Origin: an uncultured Eggerthellaceae bacterium
GTDB lineage: Bacteria; Actinomycetota; Coriobacteriia; Coriobacteriales; Eggerthellaceae
DNA length: 64,000 nucleotides
Assembly (NCBI GenBank): GCA_934617425.1
Contig: CAKTUD010000007.1
Location: forward strand, 1-64,000
Reading direction: 5' to 3'
Position numbers and translations under genes: made by a program. The notes below the pieces were generated by a model. That model saw only the letters and a program-made list of their open reading frames with translations, did no database searches and was not told the DNA's origin. This document shows positions 45,071 to 53,734 of this stretch, one piece after another (the stretch's first letter is position 1; every line of letters starts with the position of its first letter).

Positions 45071-45103
45071 GAGGTTCTGATGAGCCTTGCCCACCAGAAC
45101 CTC
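45071..45103 (-). terminator. Terminator of the 27-residue peptide gene
   Basis: GAGGTTCTG (45071-45079) and CAGAACCTC (45095-45103) are exact complements around a 15-base loop. On the minus strand they are followed by AACGCTTTTGT. It lies 30 bases beyond the small ORF stop. Confidence 0.6.
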
Positions 45104-45133
45104 ATACGGTTCGTTTGTATGTCATCGTGCCTC

Positions 45134-45217
45134 TTACTTATTCTGACGCTTGAGATTGATAAGTCCAACAGCGATGACGACTACGGCGATAACCAGAATA
45201 GGAATCAAACCATCCAT
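45134..45217 (-). CDS. 27-residue single-helix membrane peptide
   Basis: A short ORF of 27 residues: MDGLIPILVIAVVVIAVGLI then NLKRQNK. An ideal ribosome binding site (AAGGAGA, 7 bases before the ATG) and a downstream hairpin support expression. It is one hydrophobic helix with a positively charged C-terminal end. Too short for standard gene finders. Function unknown: a membrane protein stabiliser, a regulator or a type I toxin are options. An antisense frame at 45080-45385 has no such support. Confidence 0.65.
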   Translation of the reverse strand: MDGLIPILVIAVVVIAVGLINLKRQNK

Positions 45218-45360
45218 TTTCGGTCTCCTTCTCTTGACCTTTTCAACTTCTATCCGATGCGATGCCTGAATCTTCGCGCAATGGATGCTTTTTGGGTAGG
45301 TCACATGTGTGCCGAAAATGTTTTCCCTGATAAAACGCCTATTTCATTCGAAGGCGAAAA

Positions 45361-46815
45361 TCAAGGAAGCTGCCTCAAACGATAGTCCTCGAGCGCTTGG
45401 AACAAACCGATGCGCGAGGAGACCTGCGCCTTTTCGTAAATGGCAGCGATGTGACGTTGCGCCACACGCCGCGAGATGTAAAGCGAATCGGCGATATCCT
45501 GCACGCCGAGCTCGGTGGTGACCAGCGGAACAAGAACCTCGCTTTCGCGCGGGGTAAGTCCCAAAACCTCAGCCCAGGCGCAAGCGGCATCTTCGCGCGA
45601 AGGCAACGCCATTTCCGCATTAATCCTCGAATCGCCCTCCTCAAGCGATTCCGAGGCCGCCATAAGCGAAACCATGCCCGGCAAAAGAACGACCATCGAA
45701 ACCGTCGCCGCCAAGCAGCACACCACCAAAAGCGCAATCGAACCATTGTCGCCGTACGACCACGGCGCGAAAAGCATCAACGGCACCGAAGCGAATGCGC
45801 GAACCATCCGCCCCATACTTGCCCACAACTCCGGCGAAGCCGTATGCGGCGCAATGGCCATGAAGGGCGCCGTGAGAAACAGCGCGTAGAAGCCGCCGCA
45901 GCCATACAGCACCAGCGCGGCGGTATCCGCCAGCGTGGAAACCGAAATCAAGGCGATGCAGCACATAGACATGACGAGCGCGCACAACGCCGCGAGCATG
46001 GTATAGCGACCATCCCGAAAATCATGGATAAATCCCGCCGCAAGAACACTTACCGCAAATGCAAGATGAGCCGCATTGGGTGCATTGACGATGCCGCCTA
46101 AAACAGGCGATGCCAAAATACCTTCAATCGAGGCATAGACCATGGCCATAGCTGCCACGGCAGCAACAAGCGCACTGCGGTGATGCACAGCAATATCAGC
46201 CAAAAGCGGCGCGGGGTCGTCGAGCGACCAGCGCCACGATTGCCGCAGTAGCAAGATCATCATCGTGCCTACAATCAGCACGACGCTCGTCAAATACGCA
46301 ACCGATAAAAGCCCGTACGACCACTGGACCAGATACTGCAGCACCGATGCGCCGCACATCGATAGACCCAGCACACGCCCCAGCGGCCCCCCGCCGGCAA
46401 AGGTCATAGCAAACGAAAACGATACCGCCGCGAAAAGATGCCCTGCGCAAAACATTGACACGCAAGCGAACAGGGCAAACGCAGCAACGCCAAAGGTGAG
46501 CGCCGCAACAAAAGCCGATGATATCAAAATGCAAGCGAAAAAAATCGCCGTCGTCTCGCGACCGCTATCGTCGGGAAACGCCCGTCGCAACGCCGAAAAC
46601 GAAAGCAAACCCAAGCCAAAAGAAACAAGGAGCAATGCCAAAAACGGCGAGACGGCGTCAGCTGGCAGAAGATCACCCGCGCGCAACGTGCAAACCGACT
46701 GCGAAGCAGCGAAAACGAAAAAAGCCAGCGCAAAGCAAAAGCCTTGCACCAGCATGTTTTTCGATATTTCAAGCTTAAAAGCCAAAAGCAACCCTTCCGG
46801 ATGCGAACTCGCCAT
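45361..46815 (-). CDS. LuxR-type regulator with N-terminal 12-helix MFS-like membrane domain
   Basis: 484 residues. The first 400 make about twelve membrane helices in an MFS-like layout; the last 65 are a LuxR/GerE helix-turn-helix (GLTPRESEVLVPLVTTELGV then QDIADSLYISRRVAQRHIAA). Such fused receptors are abundant in Eggerthellaceae and are a strong taxonomic hint. The membrane part probably senses a small molecule, while the HTH binds DNA from the membrane. Targets unknown; the neighbouring Pit operon or PNPOx gene could be controlled. Start at 46815 (MASSHPEGLL) chosen as the first codon before the first helix. Confidence 0.9.
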   Translation of the reverse strand: MASSHPEGLLLAFKLEISKNMLVQGFCFALAFFVFAASQSVCTLRAGDLLPADAVSPFLALLLVSFGLGLLSFSALRRAFPDDSGRETTAIFFACILISSAFVAALTFGVAAFALFACVSMFCAGHLFAAVSFSFAMTFAGGGPLGRVLGLSMCGASVLQYLVQWSYGLLSVAYLTSVVLIVGTMMILLLRQSWRWSLDDPAPLLADIAVHHRSALVAAVAAMAMVYASIEGILASPVLGGIVNAPNAAHLAFAVSVLAAGFIHDFRDGRYTMLAALCALVMSMCCIALISVSTLADTAALVLYGCGGFYALFLTAPFMAIAPHTASPELWASMGRMVRAFASVPLMLFAPWSYGDNGSIALLVVCCLAATVSMVVLLPGMVSLMAASESLEEGDSRINAEMALPSREDAACAWAEVLGLTPRESEVLVPLVTTELGVQDIADSLYISRRVAQRHIAAIYEKAQVSSRIGLFQALEDYRLRQLP

Positions 46816-46942
46816 CCCATTCTAGCAATTAAGCAGCGCCGGATTCAAAAGTTACTTCCACCTTGAGGCTCTCTCGACCCATAGCGCCTTTAGCCGCAAG
46901 CCACTTCAAGCATGCCCCGCAAGCCACCTTGAGCACGCACTC

Positions 46943-47170
46943 CTAGTGAAACGCAGGGATCATCAACCATAGCGCGAAGAGAACGATGGCTACGCAAGCC
47001 GCAAAACAGATGGCGGAAAGGATGCGGCTGGTTAGATGCGCCGCCTGCGTATCGGTTTCGCCCGCCGCCCACAATCGCAAACCCGACGCATATAGCACAG
47101 CGATCGACCCCGCAACGCACACAGCTGCAACCAAAACCGTGACGAAATTCATGATTTCATGCCCGATCAT
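46943..47170 (-). CDS. Small membrane protein after Pit transporter
   Basis: 75 residues, two helices (NFVTVLVAAVCVAGSIAVLY and SRILSAICFAACVAIVLFAL) joined by a hydrophilic loop GLRLWAAGETDTQAAH. It starts 16 bases after the phosphate transporter gene on the same strand, suggesting co-expression. Unknown function; possibly an accessory subunit. Confidence 0.7.
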   Translation of the reverse strand: MIGHEIMNFVTVLVAAVCVAGSIAVLYASGLRLWAAGETDTQAAHLTSRILSAICFAACVAIVLFALWLMIPAFH

Positions 47171-47186
47171 TTCTCTTCTCCTCCCC

Positions 47187-48356
47187 TTACGCTGCACGAG
47201 CAACGGGTTTGGCGCCGGCACCGCAATGCGCCTTCACCTTAACCGTAGCGCTGTCGTTTACGTTTTTGCTGTTCACGGGGTTGCGCTTCGACAGCCCGAT
47301 GATCGCTGCAGCAATCACGATGGCGATAGCCACAACGGCGACGGTTCCCGCAAGCCCGGTTTTCGCCAAAGCGCAAGCGCTGGCGCCAACCAGACCAGCA
47401 CACGGAAACGTAACCAGCCAAGCGACCAGCATCCGCGCTGCAACCGACCAGTTAACAATACTGCCCTTCTTGCCAAGGCCACTGCCTATGATCGAGCCCG
47501 AGCACACTTGCGTGGTGGAAAGAGCGAAACCCAAATGCGAGCTTACCAAGATGGTGGTCGCCGAGGCGGCCTCGGCAGCAAAGCCCTGCGGGGTAGAGAT
47601 CTCGGTAAGGCCCTTGCCCAGCGTGCGAATCACACGCCAGCCACCCATATAGGTGCCAAGCGCGATCGCGAATCCGCAAATGGCGACGACCCAAAGCTCG
47701 GGCCCCGAACCCGAAGGCTGTGCACCCACGGCGATAAGCGTGAGCGTGATGATGCCCATGGTCTTTTGAGCGTCATTCGTGCCATGCGAGAGGGCAACCA
47801 GGCACGCCGTGATGGTTTGACCATGACGAAAGCCCGACTCAACACGCCCCTCGTCCATCTTGCGCACTACCAAAAATATCAAGCGCACGGAAACGAAAGC
47901 CGCAAGGCCCGCAACCAAAGGCGAGACCAGTGCAGGAATCAAAACCTTCGCGAGCACAGCACCGAAATTCACGCCGTCCACACCTGCGCCTACGATGACC
48001 GCGCCCACAAGACCGCCGAAAAGAGCATGCGAGCTCGACGAGGGCAAGCCTACCAACCATGTGACCAAATTCCAGATGATGGCACCGATCAAGCCCGCCA
48101 GGATGAATTCGGGGGCTATCGTCACCACTTGCTCGTTGATAATGCCTCCGGAGATCGTCTTTGCCACCTCTGTAGAAAGAAACGCCCCGATCAGATTGAG
48201 CGTACCTGCAGCGATGACGGCTGTTTTCGGTTTCAGGGCACCCGTTGCGATGCTTGTGGCCATTGCATTTGCGGTATCGTGAAAACCGTTTGTGAAATCA
48301 AACGTCAACGCCGTCGCTATTACCAAACCAACCACGATGAAGGTTGTCGGATCCAT
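47187..48356 (-). CDS. pit: Low-affinity inorganic phosphate transporter, Pit family
   Basis: 389 residues with the PHO4/Pit repeats: FDFTNGFHDTANAMATSIAT and ALSHGTNDAQKTMGIITLTL, each containing the GFHDxAN / GANDVAN-like signature. Between them is a cytoplasmic segment (VRKMDEGRVESGFRHGQ). Cotransports phosphate with a cation. The start at 48356 (MDPTTFIVVG) has AGGAGA upstream. A small membrane gene follows. Confidence 0.92.
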   Translation of the reverse strand: MDPTTFIVVGLVIATALTFDFTNGFHDTANAMATSIATGALKPKTAVIAAGTLNLIGAFLSTEVAKTISGGIINEQVVTIAPEFILAGLIGAIIWNLVTWLVGLPSSSSHALFGGLVGAVIVGAGVDGVNFGAVLAKVLIPALVSPLVAGLAAFVSVRLIFLVVRKMDEGRVESGFRHGQTITACLVALSHGTNDAQKTMGIITLTLIAVGAQPSGSGPELWVVAICGFAIALGTYMGGWRVIRTLGKGLTEISTPQGFAAEAASATTILVSSHLGFALSTTQVCSGSIIGSGLGKKGSIVNWSVAARMLVAWLVTFPCAGLVGASACALAKTGLAGTVAVVAIAIVIAAAIIGLSKRNPVNSKNVNDSATVKVKAHCGAGAKPVARAA

Positions 48357-48709
48357 AAGTTTGCATTCTCCTCTCAAAGCGACCCCGCCCTTGGCAAGAT
48401 CTTTGTTGAGAAAAGTTTACAAATGCTCTGTAAGGACAACGTAAAGCGTCATTCAAGGTTGTGTAATCATTTTCCATGCAAGCGTCGCAACAGCATAAAC
48501 AGGCAGCAGGTAGCGGTTGACGCCCCCCCCAAAGAACATGCACTGCCGCCTTTAAGCAACAGTGGATTTCCACGCAAGCAACCGCCCAACTCGCAGATTT
48601 TCCGCAGAAAGGCAAGCGGCCAAGTCCCCTCTGCGCAAGCAGCTATAATATCCAAGGTTATGCATATGCGTGAAAATCGCGCGACACGACGACAAAGGGA
48701 AGCTGCCCT
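48357..48709. other. Intergenic region with exporter promoter
   Basis: 353 bases between divergently transcribed pit and the ABC exporter. TATAAT at 48644-48649 is a consensus -10 for the exporter operon, 60 bases before its ATG; no good -35 is seen. A run of eight C at 48523-48530 is present. No gene detected. Confidence 0.45.
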
Positions 48710-49519
48710 ATGGCCAAATCCGCTACTGAAACCGCAACGCTTCAAAAGCGTCCCACCGAGTTCCAGCACAACTTGTTCGTTCTCGAAACGCTAGTGACCA
48801 AAGACTTCAAGCTCAAGTATCGCCGCAGCGTGCTCGGCATTTTGTGGTCCGTCCTAAACCCGCTGCTCATGATGTGCGTCTTGGCGGCCGTTTTCTCCTA
48901 CATGTTCCGTTTCAGCATCGAGAATTTCCCGCTGTATCTCATCTTGGGCCAGATTCTTTTCGACTTCATGAATCGCTCCACCTCGCAGGCGATGAGCTCG
49001 ATTATCGAAGCCCAATCCCTCATCAAGAAAGTCCGCATCGAGAAAATGGTCTTCCCGCTCGAAAAAACGATGTTCGAGCTGGTCAATTTCGCAATCTCGC
49101 TTATAGCCGTCGCCTGCGTCATGATTTATTTCCAAGTGGCGCCCAGCATTCATGCACTTTGGTGCGTGCCACTCGTCACCATCTTAGTCTTCATCTTCAG
49201 TGCCGGCCTCGGCCTTCTCATCTCGGCATTGTCTGTCTTTTTCCGTGACGTCATGCATCTATGGGGCGTGGTCCTTACAGCATGGACTTATGCAACGCCG
49301 CTGTTCTACCCTGTTGATTTGCTTTCGGGATGGATGCGCCAGGTTATGGAGCTCAACCCCATGTACCATTACGTGACGATGTTTCGCGATGTCATGATGT
49401 GGAACACCTGCCCCAGCGGCACCGAGATCCTTATCGGCGTCGTTATGGCGCTCGTCACCTTCGCAATCGGTTTCGTGGTGTTCCGCAAAACCGAGAGCAA
49501 GTTCATCCTGTACATCTAG
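48710..49519 (+). CDS. Polysaccharide/teichoic acid ABC exporter permease (TagG/Wzm type)
   Basis: 269 residues, six helices, ABC-2 family. The start FVLETLVTKDFKLKYRRSVL, then GILWSVLNPLLMMCVLAAVF, is the classic Wzm/TagG N-terminus. It is followed 33 bases later by its ATPase and then by a glycosyltransferase. Exports an undecaprenyl-linked polymer across the membrane. Confidence 0.92.
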   Translation: MAKSATETATLQKRPTEFQHNLFVLETLVTKDFKLKYRRSVLGILWSVLNPLLMMCVLAAVFSYMFRFSIENFPLYLILGQILFDFMNRSTSQAMSSIIEAQSLIKKVRIEKMVFPLEKTMFELVNFAISLIAVACVMIYFQVAPSIHALWCVPLVTILVFIFSAGLGLLISALSVFFRDVMHLWGVVLTAWTYATPLFYPVDLLSGWMRQVMELNPMYHYVTMFRDVMMWNTCPSGTEILIGVVMALVTFAIGFVVFRKTESKFILYI

Positions 49520-49552
49520 CCCACCGTCCAACGACCGAATAAGGAAGCAACC

Positions 49553-50332
49553 ATGGCACAAGCAGCCAAGCAGTTGGGAACCAAGCCCGGCGAGCCCATC
49601 ATCGTCGTCGACGATGTGACGATGACGTTCAACATCGCAAGCGAACAGCTGAACAGCCTAAAAGAGTACTTCATCAAAATAATGAAGCACGAGCTGTTCT
49701 TTAAAGAGTTCCACGCGCTCGAAGACATCAACATAACCATCAACCGCGGCGACGTGTACGGCATCGTGGGCACCAACGGATCGGGCAAGTCGACCCTGCT
49801 AAAGCTCGTGGCGGGCGTTCTCGAACCCACCAAGGGCTCTGTCGCCATCGGTGGAACCATCGCGCCGCTGATCGAGCTTGGTGCGGGTTTCGACATGGAA
49901 CTCACGGCTCGCGAGAACATCTATCTCAACGGCGCCCTCTTGGGTTACAGCAAGAAGTTCATCAACGAACGTTTCGACGAGATCGTCGATTTCGCCGAGG
50001 TGCGCGATTTTCTTGATATGCCCATGAAAAACTACTCGTCGGGCATGGTCGCCCGCGTGGCGTTCTCAGTGGCGACGGCAACCATTCCCGATATCCTGGT
50101 TGTAGACGAGGCGCTTTCCGTTGGCGACTTCCTGTTCCAAGAAAAATGCGAGAAGCGCATCAACGAGCTGGTGCAGCAGCATGGCACCACGCTGCTGTTC
50201 GTTTCCCACAGCATCGAACAGGTTGAACGCGTGTGCCAAAAGGCCGTATGGATCGAAAAGGGCCATATGCGCATGACGGGCAGCGTCGAGGAAGTATGCG
50301 CCGCTTATCGCAATCTCGAAAACGAAGGCTAG
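49553..50332 (+). CDS. Polysaccharide/teichoic acid ABC exporter ATPase (TagH/Wzt type)
   Basis: 259 residues. Walker A GTNGSGKSTLLKLVAG, the TagH/Wzt-specific region APLIELGAGFDMELTARENI-YLNG, signature YSSGMVARVAF, Walker B LVVDEALSVGD and switch His in FVSHS. It lacks the long C-terminal carbohydrate-binding domain of some Wzt proteins. Pairs with the upstream permease. Confidence 0.93.
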   Translation: MAQAAKQLGTKPGEPIIVVDDVTMTFNIASEQLNSLKEYFIKIMKHELFFKEFHALEDINITINRGDVYGIVGTNGSGKSTLLKLVAGVLEPTKGSVAIGGTIAPLIELGAGFDMELTARENIYLNGALLGYSKKFINERFDEIVDFAEVRDFLDMPMKNYSSGMVARVAFSVATATIPDILVVDEALSVGDFLFQEKCEKRINELVQQHGTTLLFVSHSIEQVERVCQKAVWIEKGHMRMTGSVEEVCAAYRNLENEG

Positions 50333-50335
50333 GCT

Positions 50336-51421
50336 ATGCGCCCCGATGTAAGCGTTATCCTGCCCATCTATAACGCGGCTCCATATCTTAACCAGGCGCT
50401 CGACAGTGTACGCGAGCAGTCGCTGCGCAATATCGAGATCATCTGCATAAACGACGGGTCAACCGACGATTCGCTCGATATCATGCAGCTTCATGCCGCG
50501 CAAGACCCGCGCATCCGCGTGATAGACAAGCCAAATGCGGGCTACGGATCGGGTTGCAATCGCGGGCTCGACGAAGCGCACGGGCGCTATGTTGCCATCG
50601 TCGAACCTGACGACTGGATCGAATCGAACATGTTCGCCAACATGGTTTCCTTGGCCGATTCGTTCGATCAGCCCATCGACATCGTGAAAACGCCCTATTG
50701 GCGCATCTGGATGCCCGACACGCCCGAGCAGCGCAAGATCAACTGCAGCTATCGTGGGCGCATCAAACCAGCTGGACAGCCCTTCACCATTCACGACCCC
50801 GGCGTCACTCACCTGCTTTGCCACCATCCTTCCATTTGGTCGGCGATATATCGCACGGAGTTTCTCCGCGAGATGGGCATCCGCTTTCACGAAATCCCCG
50901 GTGCCGGCTGGGCCGATAATCCTTTCCTGTACGACACGCTGCTGCGCGCCCGGGCGATTGTGTATCTCGACATGCCGTTTTACTGTTATCGCGAAGAAAC
51001 ACCCGAGAGAACGGCCGCCTTCGCAACCAAAAGCACGACCGTTCCCTTCGAACGCTGGAACGACATCAACGACGTGATCGACAATCTCGATGAGCACGAC
51101 CCGAATATTTTGAGCGCGCTGAACGAACGCGGTTTTACCTACCTCGGCGGCGTGCTCGATTACGTCTCTCTCGATGACGACCCCAACCTGGCAAGCATCG
51201 TCCACACCATGTTCGACCGCATGGACGACGATCTCGTATTCGCCGACCCAAAGATTTCGAGCGGGATGAAAAAGCTCTATGCTCGCATAAAGGGTGTTCC
51301 TCTGGGAGAGATCGACGGCAAAGCCTATTACGCGAACCTTGTGCGCGAAGGCCTTTACAACCTGAAAAACACCGGTCTCGCCATGACCCTCACCACACTG
51401 AAGGGCTTTTTGGGAAAATAA
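50336..51421 (+). CDS. Family 2 glycosyltransferase
   Basis: 361 residues. GT-A domain with VSVILPIYNAAPYLNQALDS, CINDGSTDDSLDIM (first Asp), the NAGYGSGCNRGLDEAHG block and EPDDWIE (DXD). The C-terminal half (ITTTLKGFLGK end) has no recognisable domain. It begins 3 bases after the ATPase gene, so it is in the same operon and likely adds a sugar to the exported polymer. Confidence 0.9.
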   Translation: MRPDVSVILPIYNAAPYLNQALDSVREQSLRNIEIICINDGSTDDSLDIMQLHAAQDPRIRVIDKPNAGYGSGCNRGLDEAHGRYVAIVEPDDWIESNMFANMVSLADSFDQPIDIVKTPYWRIWMPDTPEQRKINCSYRGRIKPAGQPFTIHDPGVTHLLCHHPSIWSAIYRTEFLREMGIRFHEIPGAGWADNPFLYDTLLRARAIVYLDMPFYCYREETPERTAAFATKSTTVPFERWNDINDVIDNLDEHDPNILSALNERGFTYLGGVLDYVSLDDDPNLASIVHTMFDRMDDDLVFADPKISSGMKKLYARIKGVPLGEIDGKAYYANLVREGLYNLKNTGLAMTLTTLKGFLGK

Positions 51422-51465
51422 ACCTCTTGCAGTTGGCCTTACGTTGTCGCCTCTAGGCCCCACTT

Positions 51466-51636
51466 GGACAAAAACATGCCATTTTGACGCAAGGCACGCT
51501 AACCTAACGGCGATTTTCGCTCGAAAAGAGCTCTTTTCGAGCGAAAATCGCAAATATGCTGGCATTTTCACGATTCAACGCATCGAATTCGCTCCAACAA
51601 GCGAATTCGATGCGTCAAGATGGGCGATTTTTGTCC
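51466..51636. repeat. 171-bp nested palindromic element
   Basis: Outer inverted repeats of 25 bases (51466-51490 and 51612-51636) match at 20 of 25 positions and begin GGACAAAAA. Inside lie a 42-bp perfect palindrome (51510-51551, centre GAGCTC) and a perfect 16-bp-stem hairpin with a 6-base loop (51578-51593 / 51600-51615, core CGAATTCG). There is no reading frame within. It sits between two convergent genes. It resembles a MITE or REPIN-like element. Confidence 0.75.
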
Positions 51637-51772
51637 AGCTCGCAGATTTCACCCCGTAAAATCAAAAAAAAATAGCGCTGAGCCACGACCAGCTGCACCC
51701 ACCCGCCCCTGTCGAGCAGCCCATAGCGCAACCACGCAGCTCAAAGCGCTAGTAATAATCAGCCGACCAGAC

Positions 51773-53536
51773 TTAAAGCGCCACGCGAAGCTCTTGCGCC
51801 TTTTTGCCGAATAGCTTGGCGTTCTTGTACCACAGGTACAGCCACTCTCCCACCGGAGCACCGCAAGCGTCTTTGTAAAGCGCCCAGATAAACCAGTAGT
51901 AACTGCAAATGGCGATGTAAGCCACGCAATGGAAAAGTTCTTCGGGCGTGGGCGTGCGCTGGAAATATTCCGCAAGCACCGCAATCGCCTCGTCATAGCC
52001 ATAATCGCTGCAGCAGATAAACGTGCCGAGGTCGCTGGCATAATCCGACATGCCAGAATATTCCCAGTCGATCAAGTACATCTGCTCGCCCGCTACCAGA
52101 ATATTCGGGCTATAAAAATCATTATGACAAAGGCAAGGCTCAACGCCATCCGCCTTCACAACGGCGTTCAGGCCATCGATCAAATCGTAGAGCATCTTGA
52201 AATCGCGGAACGACGAGCGTCTGTGCGCGTCGAGCATCTCGATAAGCGCCTTGGTGTTCTCGTGCACGTCAAAGAACCATTTCGATTTCTCGCCGCACGC
52301 ATGCAGCTTGCGCGCCATCGCCATAGCTGCCGCAACATGCTGCTTGTTGTGGTAGTCGAGTTCGACGCAATCCTCTATATAGCAAGAGATCTTCCAGCCC
52401 TCGCGGCCGTCTTCGTAGACAAACGTATCGTCGAGACCAAGTTCCTTGGCAATATTCTGCGAAAACGCCTCGCTCTCACGGCTGATTATCTCTTCCGTGC
52501 CGACACCGGGATGACGATACACGTAAGGCGTACCATCAACCACGAACTTGAAGGACAAGTTCGTAAGACCGCGCTTAATAGGCTTGATACCGCTTATCCC
52601 AGCGCGCTTGCACGAGAGCACGGAGCAAATGTTATCCAAAATAGAAGAATCGACGTTGTCGATGAACTGCGGATCGAAGCCGTTCAGCTCCTCGAGCGAG
52701 TCGAATTCGTTCACCACGCCTTTGGGATACGGACGCATGACCATGCGCAGCTCGTCGATATGATCGATGTAGATGTCTTCCCACAGCTTATCGGCGGTCT
52801 GCGGCAAATCGTACTCGTCAACAAGGATCTGCACAAAACGCTGCGAAAACGCGCGGTCGAAATACACGTGCCCCAACATCGCATACGAATCGTGCCCGCC
52901 CGGCACAACCTTGGTGATAACGCCATGTGCACCCGTCGTGATGCAGTACTCGTCCGTCTCGCCCTCAAAGAATTCGGCCGAATAATACGCCTCGTACACA
53001 TAAGGCTCGAAAACGTTCTCGGTGAAATAGTCGTCCGAAGAGCATATATAAGTGTTGCCCAGCTTTTCCTTGACCAACATGAGCGTCGAATTGTTGTTGC
53101 GTAGAGAGTATTGCTCGTTCACGCGGATCTTCACGCCGAACTCGTCCTCAAGGTAGAAAAACTGCTCTTTCATGTAGCCTACAACCACCGTGATGTCGGT
53201 GATGCCCGCCTCATGAAGCTGACGAATCTGGCGCTCGATCAAAACCTCGCCACGCACCGAAAGCACGCCTTTCGGACGCTCGTACGAAATGGGCGCGAAA
53301 CGCGACGACAGACCCGCCGCCATGATGATGGCGTTCTCGACCCTGTAAGGCTCAAGTGCCTTCTTGCCCTCGGGGGTGATGGCGAAATCATCAAGATAGC
53401 CGTTTTCGCGCAAGCTCTTCAAAACGGTATTGACGGCGCCAAGAGAAATATCCGCAACGTCGGCCAACTCGCGCTGATTAGAAACACTTTGTTTGAGAAT
53501 AGCGCTCAGCACGCCGAATTCTTGTTTGGTAAGCAT
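51773..53536 (-). CDS. HTH - LicC-like cytidylyltransferase - LicA-like choline kinase fusion
   Basis: 587 residues. Residues 1-65 form a winged-helix HTH (LTKQEFGVLSAILKQ ... ELADVADISLGAVNTVLKSL). Residues 68-280 are a nucleotidyltransferase: IIMAAGLSSRFAPISYERPK (sugar-nucleotide/CTP-binding loop) and SSDDYF (metal Asp). Residues 300-560 are a choline/ethanolamine kinase fold: CHNDFYSPNILV (H471, N472, D473) and LIDWEYSGMSDYASDLGTF. This unites LicC and LicA activities, giving CDP-choline (or CDP-ethanolamine) for surface decoration. The start at 53536 precedes the HTH; the longer frame has none. A LicD-type transferase is not visible in the window. Confidence 0.85.
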   Translation of the reverse strand: MLTKQEFGVLSAILKQSVSNQRELADVADISLGAVNTVLKSLRENGYLDDFAITPEGKKALEPYRVENAIIMAAGLSSRFAPISYERPKGVLSVRGEVLIERQIRQLHEAGITDITVVVGYMKEQFFYLEDEFGVKIRVNEQYSLRNNNSTLMLVKEKLGNTYICSSDDYFTENVFEPYVYEAYYSAEFFEGETDEYCITTGAHGVITKVVPGGHDSYAMLGHVYFDRAFSQRFVQILVDEYDLPQTADKLWEDIYIDHIDELRMVMRPYPKGVVNEFDSLEELNGFDPQFIDNVDSSILDNICSVLSCKRAGISGIKPIKRGLTNLSFKFVVDGTPYVYRHPGVGTEEIISRESEAFSQNIAKELGLDDTFVYEDGREGWKISCYIEDCVELDYHNKQHVAAAMAMARKLHACGEKSKWFFDVHENTKALIEMLDAHRRSSFRDFKMLYDLIDGLNAVVKADGVEPCLCHNDFYSPNILVAGEQMYLIDWEYSGMSDYASDLGTFICCSDYGYDEAIAVLAEYFQRTPTPEELFHCVAYIAICSYYWFIWALYKDACGAPVGEWLYLWYKNAKLFGKKAQELRVAL

Positions 53537-53734
53537 CAGATAACTCGCAATCGAAAACCAGGAATTTGCATGTTGTTCAATTTTACCACCACTTGACAAT
53601 TGATGAACATCACCACGCGCTCTACGCAGAAACGCAAAGCAACAACAAAGCGATTGCGGAGCATTCCCCTATCTGATTTTTCTGCTGTTGCATGCATTTT
53701 TATCAAACAGGAAAGGCTCGGCGGAAATAGGGCA

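Noticed and set aside
45080..45385. 101-codon plus-strand ORF
   Set aside because: Antisense to the 27-residue peptide and its ribosome binding site; starts inside the terminator hairpin and has no domain or codon pattern like its neighbours.
46986..48794. 602-codon plus-strand ORF
   Set aside because: Antisense to the Pit transporter across its whole length, with arginine- and histidine-rich noise; the Pit motifs are on the other strand.
51929..53104. 391-codon plus-strand ORF
   Set aside because: Antisense shadow of the LicC-LicA fusion; no recognisable domain.
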